Shown here one piece after another: positions 16,939 to 25,635 of a stretch of DNA of 64,000 nt. The position numbers and the translations under genes are program-made. The stretch's first letter is position 1, and the number at the start of each line of letters is the position of its first letter. Below the pieces are notes generated by a model. It saw nothing but the letters and a program-made list of their open reading frames with translations, did not search any database and had not been told where the DNA came from. The stretch spans positions 1 through 64,000 of the forward strand of contig NZ_NKYF01000025.1 of NCBI RefSeq assembly GCF_002262885.1, written 5' to 3'. The stretch is from Pseudonocardia sp. MH-G8. GTDB lineage: Bacteria > Actinomycetota > Actinomycetes > Mycobacteriales > Pseudonocardiaceae.

Positions 16939-17265
16939 TCGGCGGGTGGCACCAGTAGCGCCCTGTGCGTCGACCACGAACGACGCCTGTTCTGAGCATG
17001 CGGGGCGAGCGGTGCGAGCCGCACGCCATGGCCCTCGCGACCGCACTCACGTACGTCTCGCAGGCCGTTCCCGGCTCGCGACCACTGCCTCACGCCCCGC
17101 CCTGGCCTTCCGCGCAGTCGGCCGGCTCCCCCTGCCCCTGCCCGTCGGCGAGGTGGCCGGGTGAATCGGTGCGAGCAGTGCGTGGGTGCTGTCGCGGCGA
17201 CGTCAGGTGCTTCTCGAAGCGATCACCACCCGCATCCGCCCGGTGACCGTTCGGCCGCCGAGCCA
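16939..17265. other. Convergent intergenic region
   Basis: This 327-bp spacer lies between the sulfur transporter and the convergent DHA2 exporter. No gene is supported. It contains a dispersed repeat copy (17164-17238) and a weaker related patch around 17047-17068 (CACGTACGTCTCGCAGGCCG). Confidence 0.5.
17164..17238 (+). repeat. Dispersed intergenic repeat, copy
   Basis: About 75 bp, ~87% identical to 1213-1290 in the same orientation; shared blocks include TGCTGTCGCG, CGTCAGGTGC and AGCGATCACC. The block TCTCGAAGCGATCACCACC also resembles the reverse complement of 41211-41240. Confidence 0.6.
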
Positions 17266-18879
17266 CTAGTGCGCGACCGGGCGGTCCCCACCATCATCGG
17301 AAGGCTTCCCGGACCGCAGGAACAGGGCCAGGAGCACGCCGACCAGCGTGAGCGAGCCGGCGATGAAGAACCCGCTGCTGTAGGCCGCGGCCTGGACCTG
17401 CCCGGACACCTCCTCGTACAGCGGCAGCATGCCGGAGGCCCCTTGCTGTTCCAGCTCGGTGAGCTGCGCGCTCGATCCGGACTGCAGCATGGTGGATCGG
17501 TCGGCCATGAACGAGGCGCTGTTGTCCTGGACGAGCGCGGTCATCATGGCGAGGCCGAGCGCGGAGCTCACCCGCTGCATGAGGGTGTTGAACGCGCTGC
17601 CGCTGGCGGAGAACTCGGGTGGGAGGACGGACAGGCCGCCGGTCATGATCGGCATCATGCCCAGGGCCATACCGGTGGCCATGACGACCATCCCGAGGAT
17701 GAGCTCCCCGCGGGTGATGTCGACGTTGATCCGGGACAGCAGCAGGATCCCGCTACCGACCAGCGCGAGCCCGACGACGGCGGGCCACCGCGCGCCGATC
17801 TTGTCGTAGAGCAGGCCGGCGAACGGCATGATCAGCGCCATGGCGATGGCCTGCGGCAGCAGGGTCAGGCCGGTGTTCAACGGCGTCCAGCCCTGCGCGT
17901 CCTGCAGGAACGACGGGATGTAGAACAGCACCGCGAAAAGGCCGATCGACATCGCGCTGATCAGCAGGAGCGAGTTGACGAACGGCCAGTACTTGAACAC
18001 CCGCACGTCGAGAACCGGGTGTTCGACGTGCAGTTCGACCACGATGAACAGCGCCATGAACACGGCCGCGGCCAGGAACAGCATCACGGTGCGGTAGTCG
18101 GTCCAGCCCCAGTGGTCGCCCTCCTCGAGCGCGAGCAGCAGGGAGAACAGGCTGACGGCGATGCAGCCGAACCCGATGTAGTCGAAGGGCTTGCTCTTCT
18201 CGGCCGGGAACTTCGTCAGCCAGAGGACGGCCGCGATCGCGCCGAGGATGCCGACCGGCACGTTGATCAGGAAGATCATGCGCCAGTTCGTGTGCTCGAC
18301 GAGGTAGCCGCCCAGCGTGGGGCCGATGCCCGGCGCGACGACGATGCCCAGCCCGTACATGCCCATGGCGGCGCCGAGCTTCTCCTTGGGCACGATGCGG
18401 AACAGGATCGTCATGCAGGTGACCGGGAGGACGCCCCCCGGGATCGCCTGCAGGATCCGGAACCCGATCAGCCCGCTCAGCCCGGTGGACAGGGCGCACA
18501 GGAGCGACGCGATCGTGAAGAGCACGATCAGCGCGATGTAGAGGCGCTTGAGCCCGAACCGGGCGCCCAGCCAGGCGCTGGCCGGCACCATGACGCCCTC
18601 GGTGAGGCTGTAGGCCGTGCTGATCCACTGGACGCTGTCGATGCTGGCGCCCAGGTCCTTGCGGATCGAGGGGATCGCGACGTTGATGATGCTGAGGTCC
18701 AGGACGGACATGAACATGCCGGTGATCAGCACGGCCAGCGGGACGCCCCATCCCGTCGCGGCGGGCGTGGCGGGTGGTGCCGGAGGGGGCGCCGCCCGGT
18801 GGCGCGACGCCTGGGGACGCTCGGCCGTGTCGTCGCGCAGACGATCGCGCGGAGGATCACGGTCCAGCGATTTGGTCAT
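17266..18879 (-). CDS. DHA2-family (EmrB/QacA) MFS multidrug exporter
   Basis: A 537-residue, 14-helix drug:H+ antiporter. After a ~45-residue Pro/Ala-rich cytosolic tail come GMFMSVLDLSIINVAIPSI, QWISTAYSLTEGVMVPASAWL, motif A (LGARFGLKRLYI) and motif C (GIVVAPGIGPTLGGYL), as in EmrB. ATG 18879 has AAGGGGAGC upstream. It is divergent from a TetR-type gene (18991) with about 110 nt between starts, the usual repressor-exporter pair, so drug-inducible export is the likely role. Confidence 0.88.
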   Translation of the reverse strand: MTKSLDRDPPRDRLRDDTAERPQASRHRAAPPPAPPATPAATGWGVPLAVLITGMFMSVLDLSIINVAIPSIRKDLGASIDSVQWISTAYSLTEGVMVPASAWLGARFGLKRLYIALIVLFTIASLLCALSTGLSGLIGFRILQAIPGGVLPVTCMTILFRIVPKEKLGAAMGMYGLGIVVAPGIGPTLGGYLVEHTNWRMIFLINVPVGILGAIAAVLWLTKFPAEKSKPFDYIGFGCIAVSLFSLLLALEEGDHWGWTDYRTVMLFLAAAVFMALFIVVELHVEHPVLDVRVFKYWPFVNSLLLISAMSIGLFAVLFYIPSFLQDAQGWTPLNTGLTLLPQAIAMALIMPFAGLLYDKIGARWPAVVGLALVGSGILLLSRINVDITRGELILGMVVMATGMALGMMPIMTGGLSVLPPEFSASGSAFNTLMQRVSSALGLAMMTALVQDNSASFMADRSTMLQSGSSAQLTELEQQGASGMLPLYEEVSGQVQAAAYSSGFFIAGSLTLVGVLLALFLRSGKPSDDGGDRPVAH

Positions 18880-18969
18880 GAGCTCCCCTTCGACACCGGG
18901 CGGCGATGGAGCGCGACGCTGCGCCTGAGGGACCGGGTCCACCGGCCTATCCGGGGAGCCCTCCTCGCT

Positions 18970-18982
18970 TTGTAGATACAAT
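18970..18982. promoter_or_regulatory. TetR-type operator overlapping the -10 box
   Basis: TTGTAGATACAA (18970-18981) is a 5+2+5 inverted repeat and overlaps TACAAT (18977-18982), a -10 box 8 nt before GTG 18991. It is a likely autoregulatory site that could also act on the divergent exporter. Confidence 0.5.
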
Positions 18983-18990
18983 CACGCCCC

Positions 18991-19956
18991 GTGTCCGTCC
19001 CCGTCGTGAGCCCCCGATTGCGGAGTGATGCCCGGCGCAACCGCCGGCGGTTGCTCGAGGCCGCCCGGGAGGTCATGCGCGAACACGGGCTGGAGGCCTC
19101 GCTGGGCGAGATCGCGCGCCGGGCCGGGGTGGGCAACGCCACCTTGTACCGGCACTTCCCGACCCGTGAGGTGCTCTGCGAGGCGATCTTCGCCGAGTAC
19201 GGCAGCGACCTGGAACGGATCCGGGAGCGGGTCCTGCAGGTCCCGGACCCGTGGGACGCGATGGTGTCCTGGCTCGAGGAGACCTGCGCAGCCTTCGCCC
19301 ACGACCGGGCCTTCGCCGACCTGATCACCCAGGGGATGCCGCAGTCGCCCGCGCTCAACGAGGTGTGCCTCCAGGGCATCCAGCTGGCGCAGACCCTGCT
19401 CGACCGCGCGCAGCGGGCGGGCGCCGTCCGCAACGACGTCGAGCTGACCGACGTGCTGGTCGTCGTGTGCTCGCTGCAGCGGGTGATCCCGGCCGCCGCG
19501 GAGGTCGCGCCGGACGCGTGGCGACGCCATCTGGCCATCGCCCTCGACGGGTTGCGCCCGCGCCAGGGCCCCGCGCTCCCGGCCACCGCGATGACCTTCG
19601 AGCAGTTCATGGCGATCGGTGAGCGGTTGCAGGCCGCGCCGCGCGGTGACCTCCACCGGGAGGTGGAGCGTGCTCCCGACACCGTGCGCGACAGCGCGCC
19701 CGGGCCCGGGGTGATCAGCGACGAGCTCTGGGAGCTCATCGAGCCCGAGCTCCCCTCCCACGCCGGGCGCCGGGGACGCCCGCGCCGGGATCACCGTCAG
19801 GCCCTGGAGGCCATCCTCTGGCGCTACCGGACGGGCTGCTCCTGGCGCGACCTACCCGCTGAGTTCGGCTCGTGGCAGACCTTGTGGAGGCGGCACCGTT
19901 GCTGGTCGGCAGAGGGGGTCTACCAGCGGATCCTCGAGCGCCTCGTGCAGAGCTGA
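18991..19956 (+). CDS. TetR-family regulator fused to an IS5-type transposase N-terminal domain
   Basis: 321 residues. Residues ~8-55 form a TetR HTH (SDARRNRRRLLEAAREVMRE, IARRAGVGNATLYRHFPTRE), followed by a ligand domain to ~195. A linker leads to residues 241-318, which match the N-terminal domain of IS5-group transposases (ISDELWELIEPELPSHAGRR, ALEAILWRYRTGCSWRDLP, WQTLWRRHRCWSAEGVYQRI), the DUF4096-type region. The DDE catalytic part is absent. It divergently faces the DHA2 exporter. The stop follows the domain at once, so the fusion looks complete and intact. Confidence 0.8.
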   Translation: MSVPVVSPRLRSDARRNRRRLLEAAREVMREHGLEASLGEIARRAGVGNATLYRHFPTREVLCEAIFAEYGSDLERIRERVLQVPDPWDAMVSWLEETCAAFAHDRAFADLITQGMPQSPALNEVCLQGIQLAQTLLDRAQRAGAVRNDVELTDVLVVVCSLQRVIPAAAEVAPDAWRRHLAIALDGLRPRQGPALPATAMTFEQFMAIGERLQAAPRGDLHREVERAPDTVRDSAPGPGVISDELWELIEPELPSHAGRRGRPRRDHRQALEAILWRYRTGCSWRDLPAEFGSWQTLWRRHRCWSAEGVYQRILERLVQS

Positions 19957-19981
19957 GCGCAGCCCGGACGGGAGGGCGGCC

Positions 19982-20605
19982 TCAGGTGGTGGCGGCGCGC
20001 AGCTGCGCGTAGCGCGCCTTGAGCGCGATGTCCTTGTTGATCGGGTTCTGGGCCTCGTCCGGCTCGACGCCCGCCTCGACGGCGATGCGGTTCATCCGCC
20101 CCAGCATGCCGACCATGTGGACGATCCTGGCCTCGTAGACGTCCACGGGACGCTGTTCGCCGGAGGCGAGGGCGAGCGTGCGATCGGCCCAGAGCGCCTC
20201 GACGTGCAGCCCGGCTTCCTGCAGCACGCTGCGCAGCCGGTGGCCGAGCTCGCGGGGCCCGAGGTCGCGCCAGCCGGCGATCGTGTGGGCGTCGACGGGG
20301 AACAGCCGGCCGTGGTCGCGCAGGTAGATCAGTTCGAGGGCGAAGGCGTGGCCGTAGGCGCAGTAGGTGCAGCTGTTGTGCAGCGAGATGGCCACTGCGG
20401 CGAGGTGGGTGCGCAGCGGACCGAGGACCTGCATCGTGCGCAGCAACCGCGGCATGTTCACGCCGAACCACAGCACGGCACGGATCGGTCCGAGGCGCGC
20501 GACGATGTGCGGGATCATCCGAGGGGCGAAGCCCCACAGCGCCCGGCACATCGACTCCAGCAACCGGGTGACGAGCCCGGTGAGCCCGGCCTGCGACATC
20601 CCCAC
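19982..20605 (-). CDS. AhpD-like protein with CxxC
   Basis: A 207-residue helical protein with SLHNSCTYCAYGHAFALELI near residue 75-95. The CTYC-AYGH spacing matches the redox CxxCxxxH centre of AhpD/carboxymuconolactone decarboxylase-like proteins. A peroxidase or thiol-redox role is plausible. The rest of the chain is poorly characterised. ATG 20605 precedes two in-frame Met options. It is divergent from the HerA-like gene, with no evident operon partner. Confidence 0.65.
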   Translation of the reverse strand: MGMSQAGLTGLVTRLLESMCRALWGFAPRMIPHIVARLGPIRAVLWFGVNMPRLLRTMQVLGPLRTHLAAVAISLHNSCTYCAYGHAFALELIYLRDHGRLFPVDAHTIAGWRDLGPRELGHRLRSVLQEAGLHVEALWADRTLALASGEQRPVDVYEARIVHMVGMLGRMNRIAVEAGVEPDEAQNPINKDIALKARYAQLRAATT

Positions 20606-20833
20606 TCCTCACGACAGGTGACCGGAAGATTACCCAACCGGACGGTGCGGAGGTAGGGCGTGCGCCATGGTCATTTCCGCGGCGTGACCTGCGCAGATCG
20701 CCGCCGCAGCGGCGCGGCCGGACGCCACTCGGGGGTCAGCGGTCGCGGCGAGTGCACCCGTGCTTGCGACGAACGGGTGACGGCGGGCGTCGCCGCGCCG
20801 GGCGCCCTGCGCGACCGTCGCCGGGCCGGTCGC

Positions 20834-20839
20834 TATCGT
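20834..20839 (+). promoter_or_regulatory. -10 box of HerA-like gene
   Basis: TATCGT, followed about 18 nt later by AGAGGAGGAG (20857-20866), a very strong ribosome binding site that places translation start near 20869. Confidence 0.4.
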
Positions 20840-20868
20840 CGAGCGGCGCCGTCGTCAGAGGAGGAGCC

Positions 20869-22614
20869 CTGTCCGACTCAACCGCTCCACCTGTCGGCCG
20901 CGTCGTCGGCACGGAGGACTCCACCCCGCTGCAGTTCAGCGTGGCGCTCGCGCCCGAGCAGTACCTGCAGCTCGACGACGTCGTGGTCACCGTCCGTTCG
21001 GTGCCCGGGATCGGGCCGGTGCTGACGGCGGGCGTCGTCACCGAGGTGCGGGCCCGGCACGAGGGCGCCACGTTCGGTTCGGACGTCTTCCTCATCGCCG
21101 ACGGCGTACTGCCCGCGCAGGTGCAGGAGATCGCCGAGGTCACGACCACACGGGTCGAACCGGAGTGCTACGTGCCGCCGACGCCCGGCGCGGTGGCCAC
21201 CCGCGCCACCGGCGAGGAGCGGGCGCAGGCGCTGTACTTCGACAAGATGGACCTCAAGGTCCCGGTCGGGCTGGGCCGTGACGGGCACCCGATCTACGTC
21301 AACCTGGAGTTCCTCGACGGCACGCGCGGCGGCCACGTCTCGATCAGCGGCATCTCCGGCGTCGCCACGAAGACCAGCTTCGCGCTCTTCCTGCTCTACT
21401 CGATCTTCCGCAGCGGGGTGCTCGGACGCCGCTCGGTGAACGCGAAGGCGCTGGTCTTCAGCGTCAAGGGTGAGGACCTGCTCTTCCTCGACCACGCCAA
21501 CACCAAGCTGGACGAGAACCTGGTGTCCGCCTACGCGACCGTCGGCCTGCCGGCCGGGCCGTTCTCGTCGGCCGGGTTCTTCGCCCCGCCGACGCCGGAC
21601 GACCTGTCCGGCCGCCCGCACGTCACCGGGCGCACGAGCGGTGTCAGCGCGTTCTGGTGGACGCTGGCCGAGTTCTGCACGGAAGAGCTGCTGCCTTACG
21701 TCTTCGCCGACGCCGAGGACGAGCGCAACCAGTACACGATGGTGATCCACCAGGTTGCGGCGCGGCTGAAGCGGGAGGCCACCCCGGTCGGGGACGGCGC
21801 GATCGCCGTGGGCGGGCAGGTGCTGCGCACCTACGACGACCTCGTGGAGTTCGTGTCCGACCGGCTCACCGACGAGGACGAGCGCCGCGACTGGGCCGGA
21901 CCGGTCACCGGCACCGGCACGATCAACGCGTTCCTGCGGCGGATGCGCTCCAGCCTGCGCCCGCTGCGCTCGATCGTGCGGGGCGACCTCACCGACTCCC
22001 CGGGCCGGCGCGTCAGCACCGACGCCCACCAGGTCACCGTGGTCGACCTGCACAACCTCCCCGAGCGCGCCCAGCGCTTCGTCGTCGGCGTGGTGCTGGC
22101 GGCCGAGACCCGCAAGAAGGAGGCCGCCGGGCCGGGCGGCCTGCTCTTCACCATGATCGACGAGCTGAACAAGTACGCACCCCGCGAGGGCGGGAGCCCC
22201 ATCAAGGAGGTGCTGCTCGACATCGCCGAGCGCGGCCGGTCGCTGGGGATCATCCTCATCGGAGCGCAGCAGACGGCCAGCGAGGTGGAGCGCCGGATCG
22301 TCTCCAACTCGTCGGTCAAGGTCGTCGGGCGGCTGGACCCGGCCGAGGCCGGACGCCCGGAGTACGGCTTCCTGCCGCCCTCGCAACGTCAGCGCGCGAC
22401 CCTGGCCAAGCCGGGCACCATGTTCGTCTCGCAGCCGGAGATCCCGGTGCCGCTCGCCGTCGAGTTCCCGTTCCCGGCCTGGGCGACGCGGCTGTCGGAG
22501 TCGGCCGGTCCGCCGGCGAGCGCCGGCGCCGGCACGAACGGGCACGCACCGCGCGACCCGTTCGCGCGGCTACCGGCGGGAACCTCCGACGAGGACGACG
22601 AGGCGCCGTTCTGA
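20869..22614 (+). CDS. herA: HerA-like DNA-translocase ATPase (DUF87)
   Basis: A 581-residue HerA/FtsK-like ATPase. An N-terminal HAS-type beta barrel (~25-90) is followed by Walker A GISGVATKTS (161-170), Walker B LLFTMIDELNK (Asp431-Glu432) and a C-terminal sensor/arginine-finger region (NSSVKVVGRLDPAEAG). HerA hexamers pump DNA to the NurA nuclease during end resection; a NurA-type gene lies at 28997 with SbcD/SbcC between. AGAGGAGGAG sits just before CTG 20869, which starts the conserved SDSTAPPVGRVVGT region. No ATG/GTG fits; GTG 20941 would remove conserved residues, so a CTG start is proposed. Confidence 0.85.
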   Translation: MSDSTAPPVGRVVGTEDSTPLQFSVALAPEQYLQLDDVVVTVRSVPGIGPVLTAGVVTEVRARHEGATFGSDVFLIADGVLPAQVQEIAEVTTTRVEPECYVPPTPGAVATRATGEERAQALYFDKMDLKVPVGLGRDGHPIYVNLEFLDGTRGGHVSISGISGVATKTSFALFLLYSIFRSGVLGRRSVNAKALVFSVKGEDLLFLDHANTKLDENLVSAYATVGLPAGPFSSAGFFAPPTPDDLSGRPHVTGRTSGVSAFWWTLAEFCTEELLPYVFADAEDERNQYTMVIHQVAARLKREATPVGDGAIAVGGQVLRTYDDLVEFVSDRLTDEDERRDWAGPVTGTGTINAFLRRMRSSLRPLRSIVRGDLTDSPGRRVSTDAHQVTVVDLHNLPERAQRFVVGVVLAAETRKKEAAGPGGLLFTMIDELNKYAPREGGSPIKEVLLDIAERGRSLGIILIGAQQTASEVERRIVSNSSVKVVGRLDPAEAGRPEYGFLPPSQRQRATLAKPGTMFVSQPEIPVPLAVEFPFPAWATRLSESAGPPASAGAGTNGHAPRDPFARLPAGTSDEDDEAPF

Positions 22615-22619
22615 CGGGG

Positions 22620-22997
22620 TCAGGGGTTCTCCCAGAGGCCGACGGTGTTGCCCTCGGGATCGGTGAAGTAGGCGTACGCGCCCATCCCGGGGATCTCGGT
22701 CCGCGGCCGGACGGTGCGCCCGCCGGCGGCCTCGACCTGCTTCAGGGCCTGGTCGATCGACTCCACGTCCACCGTGAGCACCGGCGCCGGGGTGTCCCCG
22801 CTGCGGGGCACCAGACCGCCGTTGATGACTCCGGGCGTGGTCGGCATCTGCGTCTGCCCGTCGACCTCCGTGGTGTGGACGGCCGTGTAGTCCATCCCGG
22901 GCAGGTCCTCCAGCCGCCAGTCGAAGACCGAGCTGTAGAACTCCTTCGCCCGCCCGACGTCGTCGGCCGGGATCTCGAAGTGCACGACGCCACGCAT
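22620..22997 (-). CDS. VOC-superfamily (glyoxalase/bleomycin-resistance fold) protein
   Basis: 125 residues with two beta-alpha-beta-beta-beta modules: VHFEIPADDVGRAKEFYSSV at the N-terminus and YAYFTDPEGNTVGLWENP at the C-terminus, with the His and Glu positions used for metal in the family. It probably acts as a small dioxygenase, isomerase or binding protein; the substrate is unknown. It is encoded opposite to its neighbours and splits the HerA gene from the SbcCD-NurA operon. Confidence 0.85.
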   Translation of the reverse strand: MRGVVHFEIPADDVGRAKEFYSSVFDWRLEDLPGMDYTAVHTTEVDGQTQMPTTPGVINGGLVPRSGDTPAPVLTVDVESIDQALKQVEAAGGRTVRPRTEIPGMGAYAYFTDPEGNTVGLWENP

Positions 22998-23097
22998 TCT
23001 GCGCTCCTTCCGCGCGAACCCTGAGGAGGTCGCTTTCTACTCCGGAGGCGCCGCGCCTGCTAGTGGCGTCACCCCTTCACCGCACCGCCCGCGGCAT

Positions 23098-23103
23098 TAG
23101 GCT
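23098..23103 (+). promoter_or_regulatory. -10 box of leaderless GAF-PP2C gene
   Basis: TAGGCT lies 6 nt before ATG 23110, consistent with a leaderless transcript. Confidence 0.45.
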
Positions 23104-23109
23104 CCGGCC

Positions 23110-24351
23110 ATGACGGCGGACGAACCGATGCACGATCGGCTGCGCCGGATCGAGGCCGTCACCGACACGACCCTCGGTCACCTCGGCGTCGAGGAGCTGC
23201 TCGTCGAGCTGCTCGACCGGGTGCGCGAGCTCCTCGAGGTCGACACGGCTGCGGTGCTCCTGCTGGAACCGGCAGGTCAGTACCTCGTGGCGACGGCGGC
23301 CCGCGGCATCGAGGAGGAGGTCCGCCAGGGTGTGCGGATCCCGCTCGGCCGCGGCTTCGCCGGACGGATCGCGGCGCAGCGCGAGCCGGTGACCCTCGAG
23401 CACGTCGACCACTCGAACGTCCTCAACCCGATCCTGCGCGAGAAGGGGATCCGTTCCCTGCTCGGTGTGCCCCTGCTGTCGGGCGGGGAGGCGATCGGCG
23501 TCCTGCACGTCGGGAGCCTGTCGACCCGCTGCTTCTCGCAGCAGGAGGAAGAGCTGCTCTGCCTGGCCGCCGACCGCGTGGCCCTCGCGGTCCAGGCCCG
23601 CCAGGTCCAGGCGACGCGGGCGGCCGCGGGTGCGCTCCAGCGCAGCCTGTTGCCCGCCGCGCTGCCGGCCGTGCCGGGCCTGGAGTTCGCGAGCCGGTAC
23701 GTGCCCGGTGGCGGGGGTGAGGTCGGGGGCGACTGGTACGACGTCTTCGAGCTCCCTTCCGGGCACGTGTGCGTCGTCGTCGGGGACGTGGTCGGCCGGG
23801 GGATCGCCGCGGCCGCCACGATGGGCACGATCCGTACGGTCCTGCGCGCCTGCGCCCTGCAGACCGAGGATCCCGCAGACCTGCTCCAGCGCCTCGACGT
23901 GCACGTCCGGCAGTTCGAGCGCGGGGCGATGGCCACCGTGCTGTGCGTCGTCATCTCGCCGTCGCACGACTGCGCCGTGCTGTCCACCGCGGGCCACCCG
24001 CCGCCGGTGTCCCTCTCGCCGGACGCGCCTGCCGAGGTCGTGGACCTGCCACCCGACCTGCCGGTGGGCGTCGACGCCACTCGCCCACGCCGCAGCACCC
24101 CGTTGCCCCTACCGCCCGGCCACGGCCTGTTCCTCTACACCGACGGCCTCATCGAACGGCGGGGCCTCGTGCTCGACGCCGGCCTCGACCGGCTGTGCCA
24201 GGCGCTGCACCCCGGACCGGCGGACGCGGTGTGCGGCAAGGTGATGTCCGAGATGCTCGGCGCCGACCAGGCCGCCGACGACGTCGCGGTCCTGATGCTG
24301 TCGCGTCTGACACCCCTCGGCGACGCGACGAACGGCACTCCCGTCGGCTAG
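23110..24351 (+). CDS. GAF domain-containing PP2C (SpoIIE/RsbU-type) phosphatase
   Basis: 413 residues. A GAF domain (~15-175: AAVLLLEPAGQYLVATAARG, GRGFAGRIAAQREPVTL, RSLLGVPLL) precedes a SpoIIE/PP2C phosphatase (~180-400: LQRSLLP, GGDWYDVFEL, VVGDVVGRGIAAAATMG, YTDGLIERRG, ADDVAVLML) with the Asp residues that bind Mn2+. Such proteins dephosphorylate anti-sigma-factor antagonists, linking a sensed signal to stress sigma factors. No partner kinase is adjacent. The gene ends inside a strong hairpin repeat at 24325-24377. Confidence 0.88.
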   Translation: MTADEPMHDRLRRIEAVTDTTLGHLGVEELLVELLDRVRELLEVDTAAVLLLEPAGQYLVATAARGIEEEVRQGVRIPLGRGFAGRIAAQREPVTLEHVDHSNVLNPILREKGIRSLLGVPLLSGGEAIGVLHVGSLSTRCFSQQEEELLCLAADRVALAVQARQVQATRAAAGALQRSLLPAALPAVPGLEFASRYVPGGGGEVGGDWYDVFELPSGHVCVVVGDVVGRGIAAAATMGTIRTVLRACALQTEDPADLLQRLDVHVRQFERGAMATVLCVVISPSHDCAVLSTAGHPPPVSLSPDAPAEVVDLPPDLPVGVDATRPRRSTPLPLPPGHGLFLYTDGLIERRGLVLDAGLDRLCQALHPGPADAVCGKVMSEMLGADQAADDVAVLMLSRLTPLGDATNGTPVG

Positions 24352-24377
24352 GTAGCGACGAGAGTGCCGTTCGTCGC
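24325..24377. terminator. Long hairpin (GAACGGCACTC family) at the PP2C gene end
   Basis: Arms of about 22 bp (GCGACGAACGGCACTC then CGTCG, pairing with CGACGAGAGTGCCGTTCGTCGC) enclose the PP2C stop codon. The same core sequence forms the hairpin at 61077-61123. It probably works as a bidirectional terminator and belongs to a dispersed palindrome family. Confidence 0.7.
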
Positions 24378-24444
24378 GAGGGGTGTGCGTTCCACGGCGC
24401 GCGTCCCCGGATCGGTGGGGCGCCGCGCCTACGATTGCCGCCTG

Positions 24445-25635
24445 ATGCGACTGCTGCACACGTCCGACTGGCACGTCGGCAAGACGCTGAAGGGCCGTTC
24501 GCGGCTCGACGAGCAGGAGCAGGTGCTCCGCGAGATCGTCGGCATCGCGCGCGAGCACGAGGTCGACGCGGTGCTCGTGGCGGGCGACCTGTACGACACG
24601 GCCGCGCCCTCCGCGCAGGCCCAGCAGCTGGTGGTCCGCACGCTGATGGGGCTGGCCAAGGGCGGCACGCAGGTCATCGCGATCGCCGGCAACCACGACC
24701 ACCCGGCCGCGATCGACGCCTACCGCCCGCTCGCCGACGCGGCCGGCATCACGCTGGTCGGCACGGTGCGCACGGCCGCTCGGGGTGGCGTCGTCGAGTT
24801 CACGGCGAGGTCCACGGGGGAGCGGGCCACGGTGGCGGTGCTGCCGTTCCTGTCGCAGCGCTACGCCGTGCGCGCCGCGGAGCTCGTGGCCCACACACCC
24901 GCGGAGAACACCGGCGCCTACGACCAGCAGCTGCGCGACATCCTCGGCACCCTCACCGAGGGCTTCCGCGACGACTCGGTGAACCTGGTGATGGCCCACC
25001 TCACCGTGCTCAACGGGGTGTTCGGCGGCGGTGAGCGCGCGGCGCAATCGATCTTCGAGTACGCGGTGCCCGCCACGGTGTTCCCGGTGGAGTCGCACTA
25101 CGTCGCGCTCGGGCACCTGCACCGCCGCCAGCGCATCGACGCTCCCTGCCCGGTCCACTACTGCGGCGCCCCGCTCGCGATCGACTTCGGGGAGCAGGAC
25201 AACACCTCCGTCGTCTGCCTGGTGGAGGCCTCCCCGGGCACGCCCGCGGTGGTCACCGACATCCCGATCACCTCCGGGCGCAGGTTGCGCACGCTCCGCG
25301 GCACCGTCGCCGAGCTGGCCGCGCTCGCCGAGCAGGTGGGCGAGGACTTCCTGCGCGTCTGGGTGCGCGAGCCGGCCCGCGCGGGCCTGCGCGAGGAGGT
25401 GGTGGCGTTGCTGCCCAACGCCCTCGAAGTGCGGATCGACCCCGAGTTCGCCGCGCCCGTCGCCGGGTCCCGCCCGGCCGCGGGGCCCGAGCGCACACCC
25501 TCGGAGCTGTTCCGCGAGTACCTGGGCACGCGCAACGTCGCCGATCCGCGGGTGGAGCAACTGTTCGCGCGGCTGCACGACCGGGTCACCGAAGGGCCGC
25601 TCGCGGGCCCGAGCAGCGGCGCCGGGGGGAGCTGA
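24445..25635 (+). CDS. sbcD: SbcD (Mre11-type) nuclease subunit
   Basis: A 396-residue calcineurin-like phosphoesterase with all Mre11/SbcD motifs in order: HTSDWHVGK, VAGDLYDT, GNHDHP, then MAHLTV and ALGHLHRRQ, which bind two Mn2+ ions. The C-terminal capping domain (SELFREYLGTRN) is present. It forms the nuclease of SbcCD, which opens hairpins and blocked DNA ends. TACGAT (24430-24435) lies 9 nt before ATG 24445 as a possible -10 box. The stop codon overlaps the sbcC ATG (TGATG). Confidence 0.93.
   Translation: MRLLHTSDWHVGKTLKGRSRLDEQEQVLREIVGIAREHEVDAVLVAGDLYDTAAPSAQAQQLVVRTLMGLAKGGTQVIAIAGNHDHPAAIDAYRPLADAAGITLVGTVRTAARGGVVEFTARSTGERATVAVLPFLSQRYAVRAAELVAHTPAENTGAYDQQLRDILGTLTEGFRDDSVNLVMAHLTVLNGVFGGGERAAQSIFEYAVPATVFPVESHYVALGHLHRRQRIDAPCPVHYCGAPLAIDFGEQDNTSVVCLVEASPGTPAVVTDIPITSGRRLRTLRGTVAELAALAEQVGEDFLRVWVREPARAGLREEVVALLPNALEVRIDPEFAAPVAGSRPAAGPERTPSELFREYLGTRNVADPRVEQLFARLHDRVTEGPLAGPSSGAGGS

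Noticed and set aside
19711..19956. Separate insertion sequence
   Set aside because: Only the transposase N-terminal domain is present, in frame with TetR, with no DDE region or terminal inverted repeats.
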